From Tautonia plasticadhaerens (GTDB lineage: Bacteria; Planctomycetota; Planctomycetia; Isosphaerales; Isosphaeraceae): 64,000 bases of DNA. Positions 33,097 through 41,070 of the stretch are shown here, one piece after another. The stretch spans positions 2,666,001 through 2,730,000 of the forward strand of contig NZ_CP036426.1 in assembly GCF_007752535.1 (NCBI RefSeq). The letters are read 5' to 3'. Under the pieces are notes generated by a model. That model searched no databases, had not been told where the DNA came from, and was given only the letters and a program-made list of their open reading frames with translations. Numbering within the stretch: the stretch's first letter is position 1; each line of letters starts with the position of its first letter. The translations under genes were made by a program, and so were the position numbers.

Positions 33097-36069
33097 TCAG
33101 TCGTCGTCGATCCGACCGGGATCGGCCGTCTCCCGGCCCCCCATCGAGGCCCGCCCGCCCGCGCCGAAGCCGGGCAGGGGCCGGGGGACGGGCTCGCCCT
33201 CCCGGATCAGGAAACCCGAGTCGACCGGCAGGCCCCCGAATCGGTCGACCCTCCCGGAGGGCCACCGGACCTCGACCGAGTCGACCCGGTCGGCGTCCCC
33301 CAGCCCGAAGTGCACCCGGGGATCCCCGCTCGACTGGTAGCTCCCCCCGCCGACCCGCCAGCCGACCCGCTCCCGGCCCCCGGCCGAGACGGTCACCCGG
33401 GCCCCCACCGCGTCCCGTCCCGACCCGGTCCCCTCCAGGGCGAAGGTCGCCCAGCGGCCGATCCCCCCGGACCGGTTCCGCAGCAGGGCCATCGGCGCGT
33501 CGAGCGACAGCAAGACCAGGTCCATCCGGCCGTCGTTATCAAGGTCCCCCTCGGCCATCGCCCGGCCCAGCCGGTCGACCGTCCAGGGCTCCCCGGCCCG
33601 GCCTCCCGCGTCGACCAGCCTCCCCGAGGGGCCGCCGAGCAGGAGCTGGGCGGGCATGGCGTAGGGGGATTCGGGACGGAAGTCGTCGACGTGCCCGTTG
33701 GCCTGGGCCAGGTCGTCCCAGCCGTCGTTGTTCGCGTCGAGGAAGGCGATGCCGAAGCCCAGGAGCGACCGGGTCGCGGCCGAGACGCCCGCCCGGGCGC
33801 TCGAGTCGTTGAAGATGCCCCGGCCGAGGTTCTGGTAGAAGGTCGTCCCCTCGTCGTAGAAGTTGGTCACGACGAGGTCCGGCAGGCCGTCTCCGTTCGG
33901 GTCGCCGCAGGAGACGCCCATGCCCGCCTGGTATCCCCCGTGCCCGCTGGCCGCCACCCCGGCCAGCTGGCCGGACTCCTCGAACCGCATCCCCCCGAGA
34001 TTCCTCCAGAGGAAGTTGGCCGTCTGGTCGTTGGCCACGTACAGGTCGATCAGGCCGTCGCCGTCGAAGTCGTTGGCGACCACCCCCATCCCCCGGCCGT
34101 GGGTGTCGACGATCCCGGCCTCCGCCGTCACGTCGACGAATCGGCCGTCGTCGTTCCGGTAGAGGTGGTCCGGCCGGGACGGGAAGAGCCCCGGGTTGCA
34201 GAGGCGGACCACCTCCTCGTCCGGCTCCTTGCAGACCCTCGGGTGCTCGGGATCCCAGACGAGGTAGTGGCAGACGTAGAGATCCAGGTCGCCGTCCCCG
34301 TCGAGGTCGGCGAAGGCGGCCGAGGTCGGCCAGTCCCGGTCGCCCCCCAGGCCCGACGCCTCGGTGGCGTCCCCGAACGTGCCGTCCCCGTTGTTCCGGT
34401 ACAGGGCATACGACCCCCATCGGGTCAGGAACAGGTCGGGGTCGCCGTCGTCGTCGACGTCCCCCACGGCGACGCCATGGCCGTAGCCGGCCGGGAGCCG
34501 GGCGATCCCGCTCGACTCGGTGGCGTCCTCGAAGGTCCCGTCCCCCCGGTTCCGGAACAGCCGGTCGCCGGTGCTGGGCGCGTCCGGGTCGGGCGGGAAG
34601 GTGCCGCCCTGGACGACGAAGACGTCGAGCAGGCCGTCCCCGTCGAAGTCGAGCAGGCCGACACCGCCCCCCATCGTCTCCGGGATCTGGCGCTCCGGGG
34701 TCTTGCCGCTCGCATAGGTGAACGTCAGCCCGGCCTCCGCCGCCTCGTCCTCGAACGTCGGCATCGGGCCTCCCGGGATGGCCGGGGCGTCCGAGGGGCC
34801 GATCGAGGTCCCCATCTCCTCCAGATCCGCCAGCAACTCCGGCAGCGAGGCGGCCGAGGCCCGACGCCCCTCCAGGAGGTCGAGCCGGGCGATCGCCCGG
34901 CGACGCTCCTCGGCCTCGTCCTCGCCGAGCGAACCGGCCAGCTCCCACCACCCCCTCGCCTCGAAGGCCCGGCCCAGTCGCTCCGCCCAGCCGGCAAGCT
35001 CGACGGCGTCCTCGATCGGGTCGGGCTCGAACATGCGGTCGAGATAGCGTTCGAGCAGGCGATCCAGCTCCCCCTTCCGGCCCCGGAGCCGGTCGACCTC
35101 CCCCGGCTCCCCGAGCCGGGAGGCCAGCCCGGCCAGGCGGTCGACGGCGTGGATCGCCCCCGGATCCAGCTCGACCAGCCGGCCCAGGGCCCGGCGCTCG
35201 GCCTCCGGGTCGCCGGCCAGGGAGGCGAACCAGGCGCGCAGCTCCAGCACTTCGGCCGGGGGCACGAGGCCCGGCGGCAGGTGCCCCAGCGCCTCCCGGG
35301 CCCTCGCCGGGTCCTGCACCGCCAGCGCCCGGTCGAGGGCCACCCGCCAGACGGCCGGGTCCTCGGGGCGGCGGGCCAGGCACTTCGAGAGCCAGGCCGC
35401 CGAGTCGTCGAACCGGGCCTCCCGGTTCGCCAGGTGGGCCCGGGAGAGCCAGACCCGGTCGTCCTCGGGGGCGGCCCGGGAGGCGCGATCGACGATCCGG
35501 CGGTGGTCCTCCAGCGCGATCGGGTTGGCGTTGTCCAGGTGCCAGAGCTGCTGGAGCGTGCCGACCTTGTCCGGGTAGCGGACCCACCCGTCCCGGACGA
35601 GCCGACGGGCCTCCTCGTAACGGCCCTGGAGCTTGTAGAGCAGCAGTAGCGACTCCCTCGCCTCGATCCCGAGCGGGCCCTCCGCCTCCAGCGCCCGGGG
35701 CAGGTGCCGCTCGGCCTCGGCCATGAGGTCGCCGGCCAGGGCGACCCGGGCGAGCATCATCGCCGCCTCGGGGCCGAACTCGGAGCCCCCCGGCACCCGG
35801 GCCCAGGCCGCCTTCGCCGCCTCGGTCCTGCCCATCGCCTGCTCGACGGCGCCGAGCAGGAACTCCGCCTCCCCCCGGCCCGGCCATCGCGAGGCGGCCT
35901 CCTCCAGCGTCCGGCGGGCCCTCGCCACCGAACCGCTCGACGCCTCCCGCTTGGCACCCTCGATCGCCTCGAGGTACCGCCGGGCCGACCACGACCGCCA
36001 CCCCCACCACCCCCCGGCGCAGCAGGAGACCCCGGCCAGGACGGCCACCACCAGCAGCAGTCGACGCAT
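33097..36069 (-). CDS. TPR plus FG-GAP (VCBS) plus ASPIC/UnbV protein
   Basis: This encodes 990 residues. GGAGGGG precedes ATG 36069. An N-terminal membrane anchor (LLLVVAVLAGVSCCAGGWWGW) is followed by TPR-like helices (about 30-430). Then come about seven FG-GAP/VCBS repeats with calcium-loop motifs: LLDFDGDGLLDVF, VGDVDDDGDPDLF, FADLDGDGDLDLY, NDFDGDGLIDLY and GDPNGDGLPDLV. The C-terminal ASPIC/UnbV domain ends 'VEVRWPSGRVDRFGGL'. This is a CRTAC1-like beta-propeller exposed outside the membrane, common in planctomycetes. Ligand binding is likely. No enzymatic role is established. Confidence 0.9.
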   Translation of the reverse strand: MRRLLLVVAVLAGVSCCAGGWWGWRSWSARRYLEAIEGAKREASSGSVARARRTLEEAASRWPGRGEAEFLLGAVEQAMGRTEAAKAAWARVPGGSEFGPEAAMMLARVALAGDLMAEAERHLPRALEAEGPLGIEARESLLLLYKLQGRYEEARRLVRDGWVRYPDKVGTLQQLWHLDNANPIALEDHRRIVDRASRAAPEDDRVWLSRAHLANREARFDDSAAWLSKCLARRPEDPAVWRVALDRALAVQDPARAREALGHLPPGLVPPAEVLELRAWFASLAGDPEAERRALGRLVELDPGAIHAVDRLAGLASRLGEPGEVDRLRGRKGELDRLLERYLDRMFEPDPIEDAVELAGWAERLGRAFEARGWWELAGSLGEDEAEERRRAIARLDLLEGRRASAASLPELLADLEEMGTSIGPSDAPAIPGGPMPTFEDEAAEAGLTFTYASGKTPERQIPETMGGGVGLLDFDGDGLLDVFVVQGGTFPPDPDAPSTGDRLFRNRGDGTFEDATESSGIARLPAGYGHGVAVGDVDDDGDPDLFLTRWGSYALYRNNGDGTFGDATEASGLGGDRDWPTSAAFADLDGDGDLDLYVCHYLVWDPEHPRVCKEPDEEVVRLCNPGLFPSRPDHLYRNDDGRFVDVTAEAGIVDTHGRGMGVVANDFDGDGLIDLYVANDQTANFLWRNLGGMRFEESGQLAGVAASGHGGYQAGMGVSCGDPNGDGLPDLVVTNFYDEGTTFYQNLGRGIFNDSSARAGVSAATRSLLGFGIAFLDANNDGWDDLAQANGHVDDFRPESPYAMPAQLLLGGPSGRLVDAGGRAGEPWTVDRLGRAMAEGDLDNDGRMDLVLLSLDAPMALLRNRSGGIGRWATFALEGTGSGRDAVGARVTVSAGGRERVGWRVGGGSYQSSGDPRVHFGLGDADRVDSVEVRWPSGRVDRFGGLPVDSGFLIREGEPVPRPLPGFGAGGRASMGGRETADPGRIDDD

Positions 36070-36198
36070 CCGGGCCCCTCCGAGCGAGCGATCGATCGAG
36101 ACGAGACGACCTGAGACGAGACGGGCGAGGGGCGGGCTCACCCCCCTCCCATTGTCCCGACGCCCGCCCGGGGCATCAACCACCGCCGCCGGGCCCGA

Positions 36199-36711
36199 TC
36201 AGGGCGGAGGCGAGGCCGAGGGGGACGACGGCGCTCCCTCCCCCTCGACGGCCCCCGCCGCCGGTTCCTCCGGTTCGGGGAGTTCGATCGAGCTGGAGGC
36301 CGACTTGCGGATCGTCCGCTGGGAGGGGGGGATCGGCCGGTCCCGCCGGGCCGCCCTGCCGGAGGTCTTCAGGCTATCGACGGCCATCGCGGCCATGATC
36401 GAGATGAGCACCACGGCGACCGGCCCGAGCATCAGGGCGTGGGGCGCATGGAACCGCATCACCACGGTGAAGAGCACGAACGCCGCGACCGCCAGCATCG
36501 CCAGGATCCAGATCTCGTCCGTGAACAGGTCCACGCTCGACGGGTCCCACCACGTCAGGGCCCCGGCCAGCAGCAGCGTCGACCCGCCCACCTTCAGCCA
36601 GGCGAGCGGCGTCACCTCGTCATAGAAGTGGTTCTGCCCCACCTCGGTGACGATGTAGCAGACCACGAACAGCAGCAGCCAGTAGATCAAGAACGTCCAG
36701 AGCCAGAGCAT
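36199..36711 (-). CDS. Small integral membrane protein of unknown function
   Basis: This encodes 170 residues. About four hydrophobic segments (near residues 3-22, 40-56, 67-85 and 93-112) are followed by a basic then acidic/Pro/Ser-rich cytoplasmic tail. Notable pieces are MLWLWTFLIYWLLLFVVCYIVTE and TWWDPSSVDLFTDE between spans. Family not recognised. It is the last ordinary gene before the integron. Confidence 0.7.
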   Translation of the reverse strand: MLWLWTFLIYWLLLFVVCYIVTEVGQNHFYDEVTPLAWLKVGGSTLLLAGALTWWDPSSVDLFTDEIWILAMLAVAAFVLFTVVMRFHAPHALMLGPVAVVLISIMAAMAVDSLKTSGRAARRDRPIPPSQRTIRKSASSSIELPEPEEPAAGAVEGEGAPSSPSASPPP

Positions 36712-36861
36712 CCCGCCCCCTTCGCCGATCGCGCCCGACCATCCCGGGCGGCCAACGCCCCCGATCGACCGGCCTCCCCGGCCCCGGCCGCCGCCCTCGA
36801 CGCCCCATCCTACACCACCATCCCCCTCCCGTCAGTCCGCTCCCGACCCCGGCCAAGCCCC

Positions 36862-37080
36862 TCACCACATTACCGGTTGCGGTATGATCGAGGGGCTTAC
36901 TCTGCCACGCACAACGGTGCGGAGTCGAGAGCCGTCCGACCGCACGAACTCGATGACGTCGCCGATGCGGAGTTTGAAGTGAGCTTTCGACACGGGGATG
37001 TCGGTCGCGACGACGAGGCCGCGCCCCCGGATGTCGAAGAGTTCAGCGACATGGAACAGCGGTTGTGCCGTCGCCTCCGC
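36862..37080 (-). pseudogene. Truncated eleventh cassette gene
   Basis: After attC-10 an open frame runs leftward for 72 codons to TGA 36862, but it has no ATG, GTG or TTG start (CTG 37059 is the best candidate). The peptide LFHVAELFDIRGRGLVVATD...LRIGDVIEFVRSDGSRLRT looks like one beta-barrel-type small domain seen in other cassette-like genes. After about 36910 the sequence reads as non-homologous tail and no attC follows. The array therefore appears to have been cut here. Confidence 0.6.
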
Positions 37081-37081
37081 C

Positions 37082-37181
37082 GCCTAACAATAAAGCTCAG
37101 CGGACCGGCCCGCCGAGAATGTGCTCCGCATCGGAGTCAGCGCGGGCGGCGGGCCGGGTCCGTTGCAGCGCGAGGTTAGGC
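37082..37181 (-). repeat. attC-10 recombination site
   Basis: The 100-bp site is bounded by GCCTAAC (37082) and GTTAGGC (37175), with arms CAGCGGACC and GGTCCGTTGCAG. It is the attC of cassette 10 and the last intact site of the array. One arm base differs from the others (GTTGCAG instead of GCTGCAG). Confidence 0.9.
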
Positions 37182-37184
37182 CGG

Positions 37185-37370
37185 CTAGGACCGGCTCCGC
37201 TTGCCCGCAAGCGAACGCATGAGTCCGACCGCGAGCCCGCCAACCATCATCGTGCCGCCGGCCAGGAACGCCAGGGGGACGGCCCCCTTGGCGCGGGCGA
37301 ACTCGCCATACGCCAGGACCGCGGCCGCGAAGACGAGGCCCAAGAGTGCGACGGTGAATGGTCGGGACAT
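37185..37370 (-). CDS. Cassette 10: two-span small membrane protein
   Basis: This encodes 61 residues starting at ATG 37370, with GGGAG about 12 nt upstream in the cassette leader. Two hydrophobic helices (about 4-20 and 31-50) are separated by a short basic loop (GEFARAKGA), with a basic tail (AGKRSRS). No known family. TAG 37185 lies 3 bp before attC-10. Its role cannot be told. Confidence 0.65.
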   Translation of the reverse strand: MSRPFTVALLGLVFAAAVLAYGEFARAKGAVPLAFLAGGTMMVGGLAVGLMRSLAGKRSRS

Positions 37371-37392
37371 CCGATCGTATAGCTCCCGAGCC

Positions 37393-37492
37393 GCCTAACG
37401 TCGAAGCTCAGCGGACCCGGCCGCCGAGGGATAGCTAGGACTGTCCACAAGACGCCGCGGCGGCCGGGGTCCGCTGCAGCGCGAGGTTAGGC
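37393..37492 (-). repeat. attC-9 recombination site
   Basis: Bounded by GCCTAAC 37393 and GTTAGGC 37486. Its arms differ from the main type (CGGACCCGGCCGCCG against CGGCGGCCGGGGTCC), but the differences compensate, so the stem and the extra unpaired base are kept. Confidence 0.9.
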
Positions 37493-37924
37493 GGCGGGAT
37501 CAGTCGGCCTTCGCGTGCTGCTCAAGCGGAACAGCGCGGAAATGCCGGCGGCGGCCCCGAGCGCCGTCGCGATGAGCAGCGTCGCGATCAGCACGCGGTC
37601 GATGCGATTCGCAGCCGAATGGTAGACGTTCGATCGGGCCGCATATCGAAGCTCGACCGCCTTGAGTCGCTCGACCTCGGCCCCCTGCGGCCCGAAGTCG
37701 AGCGGCGAGCTGGGCGGCGGCCACACCCCATTCGCCCGCGTGACATAATCGGACGCCCGGAACCGGAGCCGATCGCTGTGCGCCGCGAAGGCCAGCCACA
37801 TGCCCACGAGGGCCACCGCGACCATGAGGCGGCGGACGGTGAAGCGGGGTCGCGGCGGCCCTAGAGGTCGGCCTTCGAACCGGATCACCAGCGCTGCCGG
37901 GATGAACGGGATCGGAATCCGCAT
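37487..37924 (-). CDS. Cassette 9: planctomycete-type membrane protein
   Basis: This encodes 145 residues. AAGGAG lies 8 nt before ATG 37924. The segment RFTVRRLMVAVALVGMWLAFA (about 27-47) matches an N-terminal membrane motif frequent in planctomycete proteins. A second span lies near 110-130. The stop TAA (37489-37487) is inside the attC-9 core. The planctomycete motif suggests the cassette was built from the same phylum's gene pool. Function unknown. Confidence 0.75.
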   Translation of the reverse strand: MRIPIPFIPAALVIRFEGRPLGPPRPRFTVRRLMVAVALVGMWLAFAAHSDRLRFRASDYVTRANGVWPPPSSPLDFGPQGAEVERLKAVELRYAARSNVYHSAANRIDRVLIATLLIATALGAAAGISALFRLSSTRRPTDPAA

Positions 37925-37950
37925 CTACCCGCTCCTTGAGCGGAATTGCC

Positions 37951-38050
37951 GCCTAACTCCAAAGCTCAGCGGACCACCCCGCCCGAGCGACCTTCGATTG
38001 TACCAGCGAGCGCCGCGGCGGCGTGGGTCCGCTGTAGCGCGAGGTTAGGC
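37951..38050 (-). repeat. attC-8 recombination site
   Basis: Bounded by GCCTAAC 37951 and GTTAGGC 38044. It has the most divergent arms (GGACCACCCCGCC against GGCGGCGTGGGTCC), yet it still pairs with one extrahelical base at the same place. Confidence 0.9.
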
Positions 38051-38347
38051 GTCGGCCGCCGACACACGCTCGCGTATCTTGGACACAAGGCTACGGATGT
38101 ACGGTTCGGCCTCCTCGTCGGGTTCGTCGCCGTAGTGGCGCCAACGCTGGAACTCGAAGAACAGGCAAGTCCGCAGGTCGATCAGCGTGGCGTCTCGCTC
38201 TTGGTTGGCCACCTCGGCGCACTTCTCGAAGGAACCCCAATGCTGGTACCCATTGAAGGTGAGGGCGAGCCGCCAGATGTCGTCCCAAGATGCGTCCGGC
38301 GGCGGAAGGTCTTCAGCGCGGAGGTCGGAATCTTCGCCATCCGCCAC
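38045..38347 (-). CDS. Cassette 8: small soluble protein of unknown function
   Basis: This encodes 100 residues from GTG 38347, with GGGAG about 9 nt upstream. It is acidic and soluble. LRTCLFFEFQRWRHYGDEPDEE and YIRSLVSKIRERV form a helical core that recalls other small integron cassette proteins. The stop TAA (38045) lies in attC-8. Unknown function, no signal peptide. Confidence 0.75.
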   Translation of the reverse strand: MADGEDSDLRAEDLPPPDASWDDIWRLALTFNGYQHWGSFEKCAEVANQERDATLIDLRTCLFFEFQRWRHYGDEPDEEAEPYIRSLVSKIRERVSAADA

Positions 38348-38365
38348 GTCACCGACTCCCGAGAC

Positions 38366-38465
38366 GCCTAACGAAAAAGCTCAGCGGACCGGCCCGCCGA
38401 GAGAAGCCATTGCATGACCAATTAGCGCCGCGGCGGGCCGGGTCCGCTGCAGCGCGAGGTTAGGC
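38366..38465 (-). repeat. attC-7 recombination site
   Basis: Bounded by GCCTAAC 38366 and GTTAGGC 38459. It has the common arm type (CAGCGGACCGGCCCGCCG). It is the attC of the longest cassette. Confidence 0.92.
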
Positions 38466-38603
38466 GGCGAGGTTGCCCCGCTTGCGCAGTTCACCTCCAG
38501 AATTAGGAATGTCCCCTTTCCAGTCCTCAAGCGGGATCCGGGATGAGGCGCACTACCGGGAGGCGGCAAACATGCCCAGGTTGCTCGACCAGTCGCGCGA
38601 GGC

Positions 38604-38695
38604 GGCGGGGCGGCCGGGGTCGTCCGCGACCCCGGTCCGACCGGAGCGGCCGGGTCAATCGGGCTGGGGTCGCGGACGACCCCGGCTACCCCGCC
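38604..38695. repeat. Inverted repeat IR-A in cassette 7
   Basis: Two 30-bp arms (38604-38633 and 38666-38695) match at 28 of 30 positions around a 32-bp spacer. Each arm itself contains GGGGTCGTCCGCGACCCC-like partial palindromes. It may be a small mobile hairpin unit or a termination structure. Confidence 0.75.
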
Positions 38696-38707
38696 GGTGA
38701 ACCATCG

Positions 38708-38797
38708 GCGGGCGGGTGGCATGCTCTCGCGCAGCGTGAGCATGCAGGGGCAGCCGAAGACATGCTCACGCTGCGCGAGAGCATGCCACCCGCCCGC
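38708..38797. repeat. Perfect 37-bp inverted repeat IR-B in cassette 7
   Basis: Arms 38708-38744 and 38761-38797 are perfect complements over 37 bp, with a 16-nt loop. The right arm ends 9 bp before the stop of the cassette 7 gene, so it would form a very strong hairpin at the 3' end of that transcript. Confidence 0.85.
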
Positions 38798-38805
38798 ACC
38801 CTACC

Positions 38806-39468
38806 CTACTTCGGCGAGACCGTGATGTGGTAGGTGGTGTGGTAGTCGCCGAGTGGACCCTGCACGTCGATCACCAGCGTGTGCTCGCCGACGGGCAGTG
38901 GGTGGAACACCGCGCCGGTCCCGAAGACGAACGTGGCCGCGATGGCGTTCAGTCCGGGACCGCGAGGCTGTGGCTCCGCGTAGAAGATCGGCCCATCGAG
39001 CACGACGGTGCCAAAACTGTACGGCTCGTAATCGCTGGCGAAGCCCTGGAACAACACCTGGCCATCGAGCCGGGCATCGATGAAGGTGGCCTCATACAGG
39101 AACGAGTAATCGGCGTCGGGATCGTCCTGGGTGCCGTCGTCGTAGAGCTCTCCGTAGATGGGCAACACGGGGTGCGCGATCGCCGTCCCGGGCTTGACCC
39201 GGATGTCGAACTCGTCTCCCGCGAAATTGAATGGCATGAACCGGACCTTCTGGACCGTCCCGGGAAGATCCTGACCGCCCAGACTAGTAGCGATCTCCCA
39301 TTCGAGGGCCAGGACGTTCCACTCCGTAAACGACTTGCCGCGGAAATTCGCGTTCGGCGGCAGTAGCGGCGATTGGCCGCCCTGCCCAAACGAGAGCGTG
39401 GGGGCCATCGCGACGGCCACGAACCCCAAGAGCATGACGACTGCGGACTGCTTCGAGAGGCGACTCAT
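38806..39468 (-). CDS. Cassette 7: secreted protein of unknown function
   Basis: This encodes 220 residues. GAGGAAG lies 6 nt before ATG 39468. A signal peptide (MSRLSKQSAVVMLLGFVAVA...LSFGQ) leads a beta-rich mature domain with DDPDADYSFLYEATFIDARLDGQ and FHPLPVGEHTLVIDVQGPLG. This looks like an immunoglobulin- or cupredoxin-like extracellular fold. A 259-bp leader separates its start from attC-6, long for a cassette. Family not recognised. Confidence 0.75.
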   Translation of the reverse strand: MSRLSKQSAVVMLLGFVAVAMAPTLSFGQGGQSPLLPPNANFRGKSFTEWNVLALEWEIATSLGGQDLPGTVQKVRFMPFNFAGDEFDIRVKPGTAIAHPVLPIYGELYDDGTQDDPDADYSFLYEATFIDARLDGQVLFQGFASDYEPYSFGTVVLDGPIFYAEPQPRGPGLNAIAATFVFGTGAVFHPLPVGEHTLVIDVQGPLGDYHTTYHITVSPK

Positions 39469-39727
39469 CGGATGCTTCCTCGGGCCACAGAGCCCGTTCA
39501 AAGGGAAAGGCACCGCTTCGAACACCACTCGTCTCGACGCTGAGGCGAGGGCGGTAGCTGCCCGCGCAATTCCGAACATCGGCGACCGCACCTTATCATC
39601 GAGCAGCGTTGCTGCAAGCGGAATCAAGCAATGTCTCGGAAAAGCAACCCTCGATGCTGCCTGTCGCTCGGCACACGCAGACAAACCCACGTCCGAGGAA
39701 CCCCTGCGAGCAAGGGCTTCGGCCGCC

Positions 39728-39827
39728 GCCTAACGCCAAAGCTCAGCGGACCGGACCGCCGAGAGTGACCTCGATGTTACCAGGAAGCGCCGCGGCGGGC
39801 CGGGTCCGCTGCAGCGCGAGGTTAGGC
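39728..39827 (-). repeat. attC-6 recombination site
   Basis: Bounded by GCCTAAC 39728 and GTTAGGC 39821. It has the common arm type, with GGACC extended by GGACCGCC instead of GGCCCGCC in the left arm. Confidence 0.92.
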
Positions 39828-39847
39828 GACCTGAAGGCTCCACCCGC

Positions 39848-40033
39848 CTATACTTCGGCGTCGCTTCGCGACTTCTGCTCGCGTTCCCAGTACCAAACCA
39901 CGACGTGACTATTGGAGTGAGATATCGATATGAGTTGTTCCGGAGCGAGTTGCTCCGTGAAGTTCGTTGCCGCGTCGAAGTTGGGTTCGTCATCCCATTC
40001 GATGCGGAATGCCTTACATGCGACCTTCATCAT
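39848..40033 (-). CDS. Cassette 6: small acidic protein
   Basis: This encodes 61 residues. AAGGAGG just upstream favours the double ATG at 40033/40030, the second having the better spacing. MMKVACKAFRIEWDDEPNFDAATNF and HSNSHVVVWYWEREQ suggest a beta-alpha-beta small domain. No signal peptide. Similar short proteins occur as integron cassettes, with no known job. Confidence 0.75.
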   Translation of the reverse strand: MMKVACKAFRIEWDDEPNFDAATNFTEQLAPEQLISISHSNSHVVVWYWEREQKSRSDAEV

Positions 40034-40083
40034 CGCCCTCCTTCCGGTCACTCCACAGGTGCGGGAGACGCGACACCTCCGCC

Positions 40084-40185
40084 GCCTAACGACCAAGCTC
40101 AGCGGACCCGGCCGCTGAGTGTGAGCTTCGATGTTACCAGAAGCCGTCCACAGCGGCCGGGGTCCGCTGCAGCGCGAGGTTAGGC
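40084..40185 (-). repeat. attC-5 recombination site
   Basis: Bounded by GCCTAAC 40084 and GTTAGGC 40179, length 102 bp. It shares the alternative arm type with attC-9 (GGACCCGGCCGC with GCGGCCGGGGTCC). Confidence 0.92.
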
Positions 40186-40440
40186 GGAGTCGGCCGCCAT
40201 CCGCATGGCGCTGAACGCCAGGTACTCCGCCGAGAACTTTGGGCCATCGGCCTCCGAGCCGGCGAGCCAATCATCCAGGTCGTCGTCGTTCGCCTGGACG
40301 GCTGCCTTGAGCCGGGCAATCTCATGGGGCGACGCCGAGGAGACGAGCCGCTCGCGTTGGACATCATCGGTGACGCCGAAGCGCTCGGCAAGCGGGATCA
40401 GGTGCCGGAGGCTCGGAGGGACATTCGCGGAGCGAAGCAC
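40180..40440 (-). CDS. Cassette 5: small helical protein of unknown function
   Basis: This encodes 86 residues from GTG 40440. It is predicted all-helical and acidic: LIPLAERFGVTDDVQRERLV, then HEIARLKAAVQANDDDLDDWLAGSEADG and AEYLAFSAMRMAAD. The stop TAA is within attC-5. No clear ribosome site beyond the GGGGG of the cassette leader. Unknown role. Confidence 0.7.
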   Translation of the reverse strand: MLRSANVPPSLRHLIPLAERFGVTDDVQRERLVSSASPHEIARLKAAVQANDDDLDDWLAGSEADGPKFSAEYLAFSAMRMAADSA

Positions 40441-40458
40441 CGGCGTTGCACCCCCGCC

Positions 40459-40558
40459 GCCTAACGACCAAGCTCAGCGGACCGGCCCGCCGAGCGGAAC
40501 CGTTGACTGACCACCGAGCGCCGCCGCGGGCCGGGTCCGCTGCAGCGCGAGGTTAGGC
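40459..40558 (-). repeat. attC-4 recombination site
   Basis: Bounded by GCCTAAC 40459 and GTTAGGC 40552, common arm type. It follows cassette 4's gene by only 2 bp. Confidence 0.92.
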
Positions 40559-40560
40559 GA

Positions 40561-40839
40561 TCAACCCGGCGCATGCTCGTTGCTCACGACCTCTTGTGCT
40601 TTCTGGAGATCGACCTTCCTACGACCGGTCTCACCGCGGAGGATGATCTCCCCTTGCTCCCTCCGCCGCTCAAGCTCGCGAACGCGCTCTTCGAGGCGAC
40701 GGTTCTCCCGCTGAAGCGCCCGGACCTGCGAGCCCAATGCGGCCCCGCGCCGCTCCAGTCGCTGGCTCTGGAAGACGATCGCCAACCCCAGGGCCAAGAC
40801 GAGCACCAAGAGCATCAGCGTTCCGAGGCGATAACGCAT
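40561..40839 (-). CDS. Cassette 4: single-span membrane protein with coiled coil
   Basis: This encodes 92 residues from ATG 40839, with GGCGGGGGCG as the upstream ribosome-binding region. MRYRLGTLMLLVLVLALGLAIVF is a planctomycete-style N-terminal anchor. Residues 30-65 (LERRGAALGSQVRALQRENRRLEERVRELERR) form a heptad coiled coil. It is likely a small bitopic protein. No known family. The cassette leader carries an 87-bp insertion (see 40857). Confidence 0.75.
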   Translation of the reverse strand: MRYRLGTLMLLVLVLALGLAIVFQSQRLERRGAALGSQVRALQRENRRLEERVRELERRREQGEIILRGETGRRKVDLQKAQEVVSNEHAPG

Positions 40840-40856
40840 CTTCGCCCCCGCCGCCT

Positions 40857-40945
40857 GCTCTGTAAATGGGCCTCGAAGGCCGGTCCGTCCCCAGCCAGAT
40901 TGCCCATTTTCATGATCTCAGGGTGCCGCTTGCGGCATGACGACT
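40857..40945. repeat. Insertion in the cassette 3/4 junction
   Basis: Where other junctions read GCCGCCTAAC, this one reads GCCGCCT, then 87 bp, then CTAAC, so CT may be a duplicated target. The insert has a short inverted repeat (AATGGGC/GCCCATT) and leaves the attC core as GACTAAC, off the RYYYAAC consensus. No transposase is present. Confidence 0.6.
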
Positions 40946-41041
40946 AACGACCAAGCTCAGCGGACCGGCCCGCCGAGACAGAGCTTGATGTTACCACGAA
41001 GCGACGCGGCGGGCCGGGTCCGCTGCAGCGCGAGGTTAGGC
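40942..41041 (-). repeat. attC-3 recombination site (altered core)
   Basis: The right core GTTAGGC (41035) is normal, but the left core reads GACTAAC because of the insertion at 40857-40945. The arms are of the common type. It is probably poorer as a recombination site. Confidence 0.85.
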
Positions 41042-41070
41042 GGTCCCGGCGAGCCTCGACCGGCAGAGGC

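Larger units (their letters stand above)
38466..38805. other. Noncoding 3' part of cassette 7
   Basis: These 340 bp lie between attC-7 and the end of the cassette 7 gene and have no gene. They hold two long inverted repeats (38604-38695 and 38708-38797), described separately. The sequence left of them, about 38466-38600, has no recognised feature. Confidence 0.6.

Noticed and set aside
39469-39690. N-terminal extension of the cassette 7 protein
   Set aside because: It would hide the good signal peptide starting at 39468 that has GAGGAAG at proper distance. The extension has no coding character.
40857-40943. Peptide MKMGNLAGDGPAFEAH on the minus strand within the insertion
   Set aside because: Only about 20 codons before running into the cassette 4 leader in another frame. 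No ribosome site seen, so it was not called a gene.
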